Below are positions 1 to 9,660 of a DNA stretch of 64,000 bases, piece after piece (position 1 is the first letter of the stretch; each line of letters starts with the position of its first letter). The stretch spans positions 39,423,030 to 39,487,029 of the forward strand of contig CM020618.1 in the NCBI GenBank assembly GCA_009829735.1, in the 5' to 3' direction. The notes beneath the pieces were generated by a model that worked only from the letters and a program-made list of their open reading frames with translations, was not told where the DNA came from and ran no database searches. The translations under genes and the position numbers were made by a program. This DNA comes from Pyropia yezoensis. Its lineage: Eukaryota; Rhodophyta; Bangiophyceae; Bangiales; Bangiaceae.

Positions 1-131
1 CCCCGCTGGCGCCGGTAACGGGCGGCTTACCCCGCGGGTGGAGGGGGGGGGGAGGGGGCAGCGGCAGCGGCGGCGGCGGCGGTGGCGGCGGCGTCGGCGG
101 GGGCGACCCGCCCGCCCGCCGGCATTGCCCC

Positions 132-1022
132 ATGGCCGGGATGGCCGACAATGACAATGGCAGTGGCACTCCCCCCAGCCCCCCCCCGCTGCGGGTGGTG
201 CACGGCCCGTCGCCTGCGCCGGGCTCCCTCCTCGGCGCCCAGCGGGTGGACCGGCTGGCACTCTATTGGGAGGTGTCCCTCACGGCCTTTGCCGGCCACC
301 GGCTGCTGGTAGGGGTGGCGCCGGCCGCGGCGGTGCGTCATGGCCACCTGGAGGTTGCGTCTGCCTACCTCTTTGACTGCCACGGCCGCCTCGTGGGCGG
401 CGGCGGCGGCGGCGACCGCCGGCCGCCGGCAGTGTATGGTAGAAAGTTCCGGACGGGCGACCGGCTGGGCGTGCTGTACCACCCGGTGGACCGCACGCTC
501 ACCTTTTTTGATGCGGGCCTGTCGATGGGCGTTGCGTTCCGCGGGGTGGGCGCGCCACCGGGGGGGCGGGGCGGGGGGGCGTCTGCCGCCCTCTACCCAC
601 TCCTCCACCTGCCGGGCCTCCCCGGCGAGGCCGTCGCGTTTGTGCCGCTGGCCGACATGCGCAGCGGCGGCGGCGGCGGCGCACGGCTGGTCGACGCTCC
701 CCGCGGGGCTGCCGCGCTGGCCGCTACCGCCCGCCGGTGGGTGTCCGTGCCACACCCCCGCGACGGGCAGCTGTGCGTGACCACCGCCGCCGAGGCGGTG
801 ACGTACTGGCTACCCGTCGGAGACCCAGCGCGGACGACGGTCGGAGCGGTCAAGGCGCGGCTGGCGGTGCTGTCGGGCCACGCGGTGGGGCAGGTGGAGC
901 TGCTGTTGGGGGGGGGGCGTCTTGACCGGGATGCCGCCACGCTTGCCACTGTTGGTGTACGGTTTGTGGGGGGGCAGTGCGCGTGTGACCTGATGCTCTA
1001 CGTCCCGCACCTTGTTAGCTGA
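132..1022 (+). CDS. SPRY domain protein with C-terminal ubiquitin-like domain
   Basis: Intronless frame of 296 codons starting at an ATG in good context. Residues about 35-185 read as a SPRY (B30.2-type) protein-interaction domain: an entry strand with YWEV, the segment YGRKFRTGDRLGVLYHP, then TLTFFDAG, a glycine loop and LYPLLHLPG. Residues about 205-290 fit a ubiquitin fold: TTVGAVKARL corresponds to the first helix of ubiquitin and VELLLGGGRLDRDAATL to the strand-turn with the 'LxFxGKxLxDxxTL' pattern. There is no C-terminal di-glycine, so it is probably a fixed domain and not a conjugated modifier. SPRY domains often act as substrate receptors; a role in ubiquitin signalling is inferred. 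It is collinear with the protease gene about 1 kb downstream. Confidence 0.75.
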   Translation: MAGMADNDNGSGTPPSPPPLRVVHGPSPAPGSLLGAQRVDRLALYWEVSLTAFAGHRLLVGVAPAAAVRHGHLEVASAYLFDCHGRLVGGGGGGDRRPPAVYGRKFRTGDRLGVLYHPVDRTLTFFDAGLSMGVAFRGVGAPPGGRGGGASAALYPLLHLPGLPGEAVAFVPLADMRSGGGGGARLVDAPRGAAALAATARRWVSVPHPRDGQLCVTTAAEAVTYWLPVGDPARTTVGAVKARLAVLSGHAVGQVELLLGGGRLDRDAATLATVGVRFVGGQCACDLMLYVPHLVS

Positions 1023-2007
1023 GGGGGCCCCAGGGGCGGGTGGAAGCGGGGGGGAGGGTGGTGCGACGGCCATGGCGCCCTTCCAAGGGTGGCAGGAGGC
1101 AAGCGGGCTGCCGCGTCGCTCGTCGCGTCGCGTCGGGACGATGCCTACTGCGCCGCTGCCGCGCCCAGTGGAGCAGCGACCGGGCGCAGGAAAGACCTGG
1201 CGGGAAGGCGCGCCTGCCTGTGTACAGTATACATACAAAAGGAAGCGGCCGTCCTCCACGGACCTGGCACCGACGGCAGCATTGGCGGGATACGGCTGTG
1301 GCGGGTCGTCGCTGCCCTGCCGGCGCCGCCCGCTGGGTGGTTGGCGCTGCCCAGCGAACCTGGTGGCCCACCACTTGAAAGCCAGTTGGGCAGGGGACGC
1401 TGCCCAGTCGCTAGCCCGCGCCGCCCTGTGGCTTCCCTGACGTTTGTCGTGCATAGCCGGCCGCGGGGTAGGTGATCCCCCAGTGTGGTTGCCTATGGCG
1501 GTCACCAACCCATGGGTGAATGCCAGAAATGGACCGGCCCACCCATGCTAACCAAATGAATTGGTTGAATATTTCTACCTGTACTGTGTTGTACAGCACT
1601 TGTACATCCACACAGTACAGTACTTGATAATCTGTGTTGTACAGTACGCGGAGTCCACCGTGGCGCTGCATCCGCCACGCACGATATGTAGAACGCCTGC
1701 GGGTGCATGGACGAGAGCATGCGCCCCTCTCCGGGAGGTGGCGGCCCCTCTGCTACCCTTTGCCCCCGCCCCCCCGCTGCTCTGCTCCTACCCCCACGCA
1801 GGCACAAACTCACACTCCACGCCCTGACGCTTCTTTCAAGGTGGGGGGTGGAGGGCCCGTTTGTGCCCCCCCGCCCCTCCCCTCCCGTCTCGCCGCCACC
1901 CATCCGCTTCCAGTTGTCGCGCACCTTCCCCTCGCTCGCTGCCCCCCCCCCCCATCCCACCTGTGGCTGCTCCCCCTATCCCGTGCCCCCCCGGGCGGCT
2001 GCGCCTC
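1023..2007. other. intergenic region upstream of the protease gene
   Basis: 985 bp between two plus-strand genes. I see no coding potential beyond short GC-driven open frames. It holds a TGTACAGTATACATAC stretch near 1220 and the dense GTAC cluster listed separately. The last 250 bases are C-rich (CCCCCCC runs), a likely 5' untranslated region. Confidence 0.5.
1580..1648 (+). promoter_or_regulatory. GTAC-rich cluster (TGTACAGTAC-type)
   Basis: Seven GTAC tetramers in 69 bases, several as TGTACAGTAC or GTACAGTAC, about 360 bp upstream of the start codon at 2008. GTAC is self-complementary, so the cluster is close to symmetric. Similar clusters lie upstream of the genes at 15204 and 60979 and none is inside a coding region, which suggests a promoter element. 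In green algae and plants GTAC is the core bound by SBP-domain factors; whether this lineage has any such factor cannot be judged here. Confidence 0.45.
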
Positions 2008-2583
2008 ATGGCCACTGGCGCGCCGCCGCCGGCCGCGCCGCCCGTCCATGACGCTGACATTGTGCTCATCCCCGGGGACAGCGAGGACGAGGCAATGGGC
2101 AGCGGCGGTGACGGCGCTGCCGCCGCGGCCGCCGCCGCTACTGGGGCAGGGGGCACCGCCGCCGCCGCCGCGTGGCCGCCGTCCCCCTCCGCCCCCCCCG
2201 CGGACCTGACCGCCGAGGAGGCGGCGTCGCTGGCGCTGGTCCGCCGCCTCGTTGCGGAGGAGCTTGCCGCCGCCTCCTCTGCGGTGGCGGCCGTCGATGC
2301 CGCCGCCGCTGCTGCCGACGCGGACGGGCGGTCCGCCGCCGCCACCGCCGCCGCCGCCGCCGCCGCCACCGCCGGCACGGGCGTGGCAGGAGCAGCGCCG
2401 TGGCATGCCATGGACGGGGTTCCCCCGCCCGCCCACGTCCCCCCCGACAGGGGTGCCGCGGGCGCCGCCGCGACGGTCACCCCATGGCCCGCCGCTGCCC
2501 CCGCCGCCCCCGCCGCCACGGCCCCGCTTGGTGACATTGCTGGTGCTGCCGCCGCCGCAGGCGGTGGCGCGGCTGACACTGGC

Positions 2584-2615
<32 letters not shown>

Positions 2616-4299
2616 AGCGGCGGTGGCGGCGGCACGGGCGGCTGCCACGCCGGCGTCGCCCGCCGTGTCATGGCAGCGACCGTTTAGTCCCGGGTGGGCG
2701 GACACGTCAAACGACGCGGCGCTGGCGGCGCTGCTGGCCGAGGCGCCGCCAACGCCGCCGCCTCCCCGGCGAGGCGACGGGGGAAGAGGGGGCGAGGGTG
2801 GCGCCACCACGGCCGGCTGGGCAGATGGCTGGCCTCTCTACCCATCGCCTGGTCGTGGAGCCGCCGCCGGCAGCAGCAGTGGTGGCTGCGGCGGCGGCAG
2901 CAGCAGCGGTGCGCAGGCGGTTGCCGTGGCAGGAGCCGGTGCCCGCGCGGGCGGGATGTCCCTTCCCCCCCTCCTTCCCGGTGCGCATCCCCTGCCCGAG
3001 CTCGCCCCCCAGCCCCCCCCCGCCGCCACTCCCGCGGCGCGGACGGCCGAGCTGGCCGCCCTCTACGCGCAGCGGGCGGCCTACCGGTTTGTTCCCCCCC
3101 ACACCCCCCCCTTCCCCCCATCACCGCCGCCCATCCCGCAGCTTCCCCCCGCCTGGGCCGCCGCCGCCGACGCACCGCTGACGCTGGTACCCCGCGCAGT
3201 GACGGCGGTGCTGGCGCTCGTCGCGACCGCCGACGCGGGCACATCGGGCCGCTCGGCGGGGCAGCCGGGCAGCCTCCACGCGGCGACAGAGGCCGACGCT
3301 TGGCCGTCGGCGTCCTGGTCAGCCGGCTGGGACTGTGGCTACCGCAACGCCCAGACGCTGCTGTCGGCGGCGCTGCGGTGGCCGGCGGCGGCGGCGGCGC
3401 TTGCCGTCGCGGGCGTTAGGCGGGTGCCGTCGGTACGGGAGCTGCAGCTCCGCCTCGAGGCCGCGTGGGCCGCCGGCTATGACGCGGCGGGCGTCGCGTC
3501 GGCCGCGGGGGGGGGTGGGGAGGGGGGGGTTGCCTTGGGGGGCGACGCCTGGGTGGGGGCTGTCGACGTAGTCGCCCTGTTCCGGTCGCTGCACCTTCGG
3601 GCGGGGGTGGCGGACTTTGACGCCGGCCGCCCGCCACTGCGACGCGGGGGAGGCGGGGGGGCGGGGGGCGCCTCCCTGGCGCGCCTCCTCGGTCGCCGTG
3701 CTGGGGATGCAGACGCGGAAGTGGGCACCGCGGCCGGCAAAGCCACCGCCACGGAGATGGCCGAGTGGGCGCACGCCTACTTTGTCCGCCGCTGCCGGGA
3801 GGAGGGTGGCTGTGCGGGCTGTGGGGGGCGCCCGGCGGCCGGCGCGGGGCTCATCTCCCCGCTGTACATGCAGCACCAGGGGCACTCGCGGACGGTAGTG
3901 GGGGCGGACCGCCGCCGCGACGGCACCGTGCGGCTTCTGGTGGTGGACCCGTCCAAGCCCCTGCCCGGGGGGGGCGGCGGCTCGGCGGGCGGCGTCGGCG
4001 GCGGCTGGACTGCGGGCAGTGGCCGCGGCCGCGGTGGCCGTGGCCGTGGCCGTGGCCGCGCCTCTTCCGCGGGGGTGGGGGCGGTGGTTGGTGCGGCGGT
4101 TGACCTCAGCACCGCCGACGCGCGGGTGGCGGTGGGGCGCTTGCGGCTGACGGCGGGGGAGCGGGGCCTCGCGTCACCGCGGTACCAGCTAGTGTGGGTG
4201 GAGGGCGCCGCCGCCCGGGGGGGGTGCGTCCTCGAGGCGACGGAGCTGCCTCGCGCCAAGCTGATTGCCGACTCGCGGCAGCAGGGGGGGTGGGGGTAG
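2008..4299 (+). CDS. ZUP1/UfSP-type cysteine protease (peptidase C78)
   Basis: Family C78 enzymes cleave UFM1 precursors (UfSP) or K63-linked ubiquitin chains (ZUP1/ZUFSP). The catalytic half is clear: WDCGYRNAQTLLSAAL carries the nucleophile Cys near residue 443, SPLYMQHQGHSRTVVG carries the His near 626 and LLVVDPSKP the Asp near 647. The QHQGHSRT block is closer to ZUP1 than to UfSP2. The N-terminal 400 residues are mostly Ala, Pro and Gly with an acidic stretch (DADIVLIPGDSEDEA) and no visible zinc fingers or MIU motifs, unlike animal ZUP1. Gly/Arg repeats (GRGRGGRGRGRGR) are inserted after the catalytic Asp. ATG 2008 is the first ATG in the open frame; upstream codons are C-rich leader. 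De-ubiquitination is favoured over de-UFMylation on motif grounds only. Confidence 0.8.
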
Positions 4300-5296
4300 G
4301 TGGCTTGCGGGAAGGGACGGGGAAAAGGGGGGGGGCTGGAGGCGCGTAGGGAGTGAGGGAGGGAGGGGAGGGTAGCGCCCCGTGGCGGCCTGCCAATGCG
4401 CTGCTGCCTCCCGCCTGACTCAGCGGTGGGGGCGACCGGCCAGGAATGATGGGGCTGACCCGCACGCGTCGCCGCGGGCAGGCGGACGAGCGGGCGGGCG
4501 GGCGGGCAAACGGGAGGACTGTCGGTCGGTCGGGCGGACGGACGGTCGGCCTTGCGGTCGGACGGTAAGGGGGTTGGACCCTCGGGCTCGCAGATGGACG
4601 GGAGATGTGCAGTACGAAAGTCCGGGCGGTGTGCGTCGCGTCTGTGGTGACGCGGCGGTCCGCCCTTTGCGCGATGCGCGAGCTGCCGCCGTTGTCTTGT
4701 CGGTGGCGACGGCTGTGTCCGTCAGCGAAACAGACCCATCGGCGTGGCGCGGAACTCTTGTCGCGCTGACGTGCGGGCCGCGCCCTGCGTGGTGCGGCGG
4801 CACCTGCGGTCGGGCTGCAGTCGAGGTCGATCTCTTGGCCGACTGCGTGCAGCCGACTGGCACGTAGGGGAGGTTCTTGTTCCTGTTAGGGTGCCGCGAC
4901 CGCTGCGTGACGCGGCCGCCCGTGTGTCGACTGTGGGAGCCGAGCGGTCACGACTGTCACCGCTGCCGCCTCCACCGCCGCCGCCGCCGCCCCCGCCGCC
5001 ACGGAGCCTGACGCCGCTCAAGCTTCTGACGTCGGATGGCCAGGGGAGTCTTGGCCACAAGGACCTGAGTGGTCGACACTCGGTCAGGGATGGCGGGGGT
5101 CTGTGCCGCACTGTGTTCTTTCTTTTGCGCGACGCCGCCAGATTGACTTGCGCCGCTACATATGCCCGCTGCCGAAGAAGCTTATCATTCAGACGCATCG
5201 GGGTGGGGCAATGGATGTTGACATGAAGAGGTCATGCTGCCATCCATGGAAGAGGTCATGGTGGCACAAGGAGCTGAAGTGGTCGTTGTCGGCTAC
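4300..5296. other. intergenic region with simple repeats
   Basis: About 1 kb between the protease gene and the left end of the transposon. It contains GGCG tetranucleotide runs near 4485-4510, GGTCGG/GGACGG runs near 4520-4560 and a CCG run near 4970-5000. No gene recognised. Confidence 0.5.
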
Positions 5297-5299
5297 TTA

Positions 5300-5323
5300 G
5301 AGCACCTCCACCAATGGAGCCAA
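5300..5323 (+). repeat. left terminal inverted repeat
   Basis: Twenty-four bases identical to the reverse complement of 9634-9657. The next bases (AGAGCCAA here, AAAGCCAAAAGCCAA at the other end) continue as near matches. Confidence 0.85.
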
Positions 5324-6165
5324 GAGCCAACCCAAACTAGACACGTGACGCCACGTGGGCGACTCTGAATGGCTACTCCAACCGAGAATCCAGCGCAAAA
5401 CGCGTCATACCTCAATAAAGCCACACCAGGGGCTACTAGAGACAGTAGTCCACCGTCTGGAATCTCTAAATCATCAGCAGGCAAGCCCGAGAGGTTGGCG
5501 GCCGGCCCTCCTATGACGCGTGGCTGGCAGGTGGACACTGCTTCACGACCGTCTGCGAGCCACGCGTCACGCTTTTGATTGGCGCATGTTGGCTCTGCGT
5601 TCGGCCAAAAGCCGAAACACCGAGCCAAAAACGCTCGTTTGGCTCGGGGGTTGGCCCCGCTGCCGTTGAAAGCCGAAATCTCGAGCACTCTCGAGGTGCA
5701 TGAAAGGTGGTGTCAAGATCGATTAAGAATTGTGATACGGCCTTAGTTTTGGAGCGTCACCACGGCCAGTTAAGGGCGGTCACCAGGATCGTGACACGTT
5801 GCATCATTACAGCTGACACTCAACAATTCAACCTCCTTTCAAGAGTGCTTCCATTATGTGTCTGGGTCTTCAGTCGACCGCCTGTCCTCAGCTACACCCA
5901 GCCTTCCCCGTCTTCTATCTCCTTGTCTGCAGAGATCAGTAGCCTCGGACGACTCTGGAGGGAGGGCGTCAACTCCCTGCGCATCCTATCGCGGTCGGGC
6001 GGGGCGTGGCTTGACCAGAGGCATGGCGTCACCGCCTCGCTCCCCCTCCTTCGATGCATGTCACGAGTGGTACGTGCACGTTTGCCCAAGAAGCATGCTT
6101 GAAGCATTCGTCACTTTTGGAGTGATCTACACCGCCATGGAGAGGAGAGTGCGCGGATCAATGCG

Positions 6166-9144
6166 ATGTGGTTTCTACGCGTTTATTGCGTTCACACCGC
6201 GACTGACAATCGTCTCCGTGAAAGGTATGGTGCCACACTTTCTCCGTCTTGGCACAGTGCGTCAGCCTCAGACAACCTCCACACGCTATTCCCAGACCCA
6301 CGCCACGCCTTTGTTTGTGCGCAGTGCCACAGTGCCTTCCTACGTGAGAGCAAGGCGGCGACAGGTTGGATGACTCGCCTCACAGACGGGCTGATTGCCG
6401 ACCAGGGACAAGCAAGATTCCTGTCGACAGCAACGTCCCGACCGTGCGCGGTGGGACTTGGTATCGATTCCAACGGCGTGTCTCGTGGAATCTGCCGGCC
6501 ATGCTACTGGGCTGGGCCCCGTTTCCGTGTCCAGGTGCGGACGCGCATCGTCTGCACATCCCTTCTTCACCCCCACGTGTCCACAGACACCAAGCCCACG
6601 GCATGCCCAATGCCGGGAATTCTTCCTCTCCTGTGGCCCTATGGGAAAGCTGAGCGTCAGGCCGCTGTTCCCATGCGCCAACGAGAGCTCGTTTGCCAAG
6701 CCGGTAAGACATTGGCGGAGCGGCAAAAGAGGGCGAGTCGCGGCTGTGGCCGGGGCAGTGCGGACGATGGGCGTGCGGTGGTCTCTCTCCCCAGCCGGCT
6801 GGACCACCCGACGGCTGATGTTGGGCCAGTGAGTGGCGGCGCTGTCGCTGACGACACGTGCACCGTAAGCATCGTCCGAGACGACACCTCTATGGTCAGT
6901 GTCCCATCAGCCGCGCCCGCCGCCGCCGCGAGCCCTACCGAGGAACGCACGCTGACCTGCACGCCTGTCGCGAGTGCGGTCAACGTGGCACCTGTGACTA
7001 TTGCACCCACCACCAACGTCGCCTTATCTACCGTGATGGCCACGTATGCAGCTATGGACGATGCTCAACGGACGGCAGTAGGCGGCATTGTCAGCCTCCA
7101 CCTCGCTGCCGTTAAGCCGGATGCAGTACGAGCAAGATTCAAGAATGGACGCAGCCTGCTCTACACTCGAGTTCCTGTACCGGTACGAGCGTCCGTCGGT
7201 CCCCGGCAGCAGCGCCGCCGGGCTGTGCACGCCGCCGCAGCAGTCGCCAGTCTGTGTGCTGCCAATGAGACGGCGTTCGAGTCCATGCTTCGCGACCTGA
7301 TTCGTCGAGCTGAGCGACGCGGGGTTATCTCGGTGGACCCGGCACTCGCCATGGACGCTCTTCCCGTCCGGCTACAAACTCAATTTGTTGTGGCCAACAG
7401 CATAAGCCAAGCTTTATGGGCTCGCTTCCGTCGCCTCCTCGGTGGTTCGGCAAGCCGGCTGTCCAGCCGCGAGGTGTTGCGCGCCGACCTGAGAGCTGCA
7501 GCTGCGGAGCCACGTAATCCCGTAACGTCCAGCGAAACGGGCGTGTGGCTGGTGAGTGTGCGGGCCGCCTTCCAAGCGCTAGTCGACGACTTGGTGGCCC
7601 GCGGGGACTTTATCGAGCGCTCCGTGGCAGGTGTCGACGGCGGGGAGGTGCTGGCTATTTTTGGTTTGGATAAGGGTGGTGACACAAGCACATGCAAAGC
7701 AGTGCTCGCCTGCGGAAACCAGGCGCATCCATGTAGCAGAGACAACACCATCCTATTTGGAGTTTTCCCGTGTAAACGAGATGATTACCAAGCACTCAAG
7801 AAAATGTCGGAGCTCTTCGTGGGCGACCTCGAAGACCTGCGGGCAAGCGGCATCCGGGTGGCTGGCGCCAACCGAGCTGTCCGGCTCATCCTCATGGGAG
7901 ATTACGCGTTCTCGTCCACATTCGTGGGCCACGCGGGGCCCACGTGTCGCATGCCTTGCACATCGTGCTCCGCGTTCGCCCGGCCCACTCTACTGAACGC
8001 GGGTTTGCTATCTACTTATGGCGACATGCAGAAGGGGAGCCAGGCGGGCGGTCAGCTGCGAACACGCGATCACGCGGCGCAGATGGTGTCAGCCTATGAG
8101 GAGGGTCCTCTGGCCAGCCAGGCAGCTCCGCTGTCGATGACCGAACACAAGTCCATTGAGCTGAGTCCCCTCATGGTCTTGGACGGCGCCGATTTGGCCC
8201 CTATGCCTCTGCACCTGACACTTGGCGGAACGGTCTACGTGGTCGGCCTGGGCGTCGAAGCCGTGGCGTTCGAGCACGGACCCGCCCGCGCGGGCCAATA
8301 CGCTGTTGCCCTGGCGAAAGCTCTGCAAGAGGAGGTGGGCGTTACCCCTGCTCCCTATTGGGGGGGTACGTTTGAAGGCAAGAAGTGTCATGTGATTGGC
8401 CGGAAGCTGACCAGGCTCTGCGACCTATTGGACCAGTTTGTGTCGCAGCCGCGGGCCCGAGCGTATCGAGCGGCATGTGCGCTATGGGCCAAAATCCTGC
8501 CGGTCCTGAACCGTGCGGTCCTATATGATGCATCTGAGCGCGCGGCGTTTCGGCGGCAGACGGCCGCGTTCGTGGACGGCCTCAAGGCGGGATTCGAATG
8601 GTGCAGTGTCACACCCAAGCTGCACATATTATGCTGCCACGCTCCAGAATTTCTGGACCGGTTCGGGTCCATTGGGCTCTTTAGTGAGCAGGGACTGGAA
8701 GCCTGGCATGGTTACTTCAACCAGAACGCTCAAGTTTTTGCGGCGGAGACGTTTCTGGGGAGCTGCATGCGTTTGGTACAGCGGGCAGCTGTCAGCCGTG
8801 GGCCCGGTGACGCGGCGTTCAACCTGGGCAAGCGCCGGGCACCAGCGGCGGCCAATGCGCGCTGCGCGACGCGTGCGGGAGATATGAGGACCACACGAGC
8901 CAGAGTGGCTACTGGGACCGCTACTGGGCAGTCGGCGGCGTGCGTGGAACGGGCCAGCGAGGACATGGCGAAGTGGGCGTCAGATGTCCATGCAGCGGCT
9001 GTGACGAAGGTGGCGGCTCACCGCCACCGTGTGGGCGCCGCGGCTGGGCCTGCTCCGCTGGTGGCCCCAGACGGAGACGAAGAGGCGGGGTGTCCGTTAG
9101 ACTTGGCCGAGTCTGCATGCCTGGCTGCTTTGCTTGGAGAGTAA
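6166..9144 (+). CDS. transposase-like protein of the TTA-flanked element, family unassigned
   Basis: 992-codon frame filling most of the TIR-bounded element. The first third is Ala/Thr-rich with paired cysteines (CAQCH near residue 51, CRPCY near 111) that could form a zinc-binding DNA contact domain. The last 500 residues look like an RNase H-type nuclease: FGLDKGGDTS gives a first acidic cluster, LILMGDYAFSSTFVGHAGP followed by CRMPCTSC a second with a Cys knuckle, then PYWGGTFEGKKCHVIG, a PKLHILCCH helix, and FSEQGLEAWHGYFNQ with a conserved-looking Glu and His. These blocks resemble DDE-type transposases, but I cannot name the superfamily. The true start may lie upstream through splicing: the first 60 codons look weaker than the rest. 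Confidence 0.65.
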   Translation: MWFLRVYCVHTATDNRLRERYGATLSPSWHSASASDNLHTLFPDPRHAFVCAQCHSAFLRESKAATGWMTRLTDGLIADQGQARFLSTATSRPCAVGLGIDSNGVSRGICRPCYWAGPRFRVQVRTRIVCTSLLHPHVSTDTKPTACPMPGILPLLWPYGKAERQAAVPMRQRELVCQAGKTLAERQKRASRGCGRGSADDGRAVVSLPSRLDHPTADVGPVSGGAVADDTCTVSIVRDDTSMVSVPSAAPAAAASPTEERTLTCTPVASAVNVAPVTIAPTTNVALSTVMATYAAMDDAQRTAVGGIVSLHLAAVKPDAVRARFKNGRSLLYTRVPVPVRASVGPRQQRRRAVHAAAAVASLCAANETAFESMLRDLIRRAERRGVISVDPALAMDALPVRLQTQFVVANSISQALWARFRRLLGGSASRLSSREVLRADLRAAAAEPRNPVTSSETGVWLVSVRAAFQALVDDLVARGDFIERSVAGVDGGEVLAIFGLDKGGDTSTCKAVLACGNQAHPCSRDNTILFGVFPCKRDDYQALKKMSELFVGDLEDLRASGIRVAGANRAVRLILMGDYAFSSTFVGHAGPTCRMPCTSCSAFARPTLLNAGLLSTYGDMQKGSQAGGQLRTRDHAAQMVSAYEEGPLASQAAPLSMTEHKSIELSPLMVLDGADLAPMPLHLTLGGTVYVVGLGVEAVAFEHGPARAGQYAVALAKALQEEVGVTPAPYWGGTFEGKKCHVIGRKLTRLCDLLDQFVSQPRARAYRAACALWAKILPVLNRAVLYDASERAAFRRQTAAFVDGLKAGFEWCSVTPKLHILCCHAPEFLDRFGSIGLFSEQGLEAWHGYFNQNAQVFAAETFLGSCMRLVQRAAVSRGPGDAAFNLGKRRAPAAANARCATRAGDMRTTRARVATGTATGQSAACVERASEDMAKWASDVHAAAVTKVAAHRHRVGAAAGPAPLVAPDGDEEAGCPLDLAESACLAALLGE

Positions 9145-9633
9145 ATTTCTCTTAGGCTCACGTGCCCGTTTTTTCTTCCGTGCACTAGCGGCCGCGGCTG
9201 GGCGCCGACGCCGCCTCGGACCGTGTCGAGCCAATCATCGCTCAGATGGGGAATTAGAGTCTTGTTTTTGGCCCGGTGACGCACCGCTTCTTTCTCCACC
9301 CGGGTGCGCGCGGGGAAGCCGGGGAGATTTCCGCAGGAGATGGCATCGCTTAGATTGTCAGTCATCCTAGAAGGATGGCCTACTTGATGCGGAGAGGAGC
9401 CTGGACGCCACCCAGGTGGAACACGTGCCAAGATCATTCCAAAAGAACCCAGAGAGTGGCCAGAGGCTCCAATCTGAGCTGACAGCTGCCTGTGCACCAA
9501 TCGTACAACCTCTTTCGCTTAAAAATCCTGGCGTCCGCTTCCTGGGGCTCTTAACTGGGGGTGTCACACGGCCCACCAGTCAGAGCCAAAGCCAAACCGC
9601 TGAAACGGCTGCCACGTTGTTGGCTTTTGGCTT

Positions 9634-9657
9634 TTGGCTCCATTGGTGGAGGTGCTC
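9634..9657 (-). repeat. right terminal inverted repeat
   Basis: Reverse complement of the left repeat at 5300-5323, ending directly before the TTA duplication at 9658-9660. Repeated TTGGCTTTTGGC blocks lie just inside. Confidence 0.85.
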
Positions 9658-9660
9658 TTA

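Larger units (their letters stand above)
5300..9657 (+). mobile_element. DNA transposon with 24-bp TIRs and TTA target duplication
   Basis: The left end (5300) and right end (9657) are inverted copies: 24 bases starting GAGCACCTCCACC match perfectly, followed by AGCCAA-type subterminal repeats on both sides. The element is flanked by TTA on each side (5297-5299 and 9658-9660), a 3-bp target-site duplication. Total length is 4358 bp. The ends and the TTA duplication look like PIF/Harbinger, but the single long frame inside (6166-9144) has none of the PIF/Harbinger transposase motifs. The perfect TIRs and duplication argue for a recent insertion. Confidence 0.8.

Noticed and set aside
27-755. 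Minus-strand frame over the SPRY gene
   Set aside because: Composed of Arg/Pro/Ala low complexity; it mirrors the real plus-strand gene, whose domains are recognisable.
1836-2810. Minus-strand Ala/Pro frame over the protease N-terminus
   Set aside because: Shadow of GCC/GGC repeats. The plus frame continues into the C78 catalytic domain.
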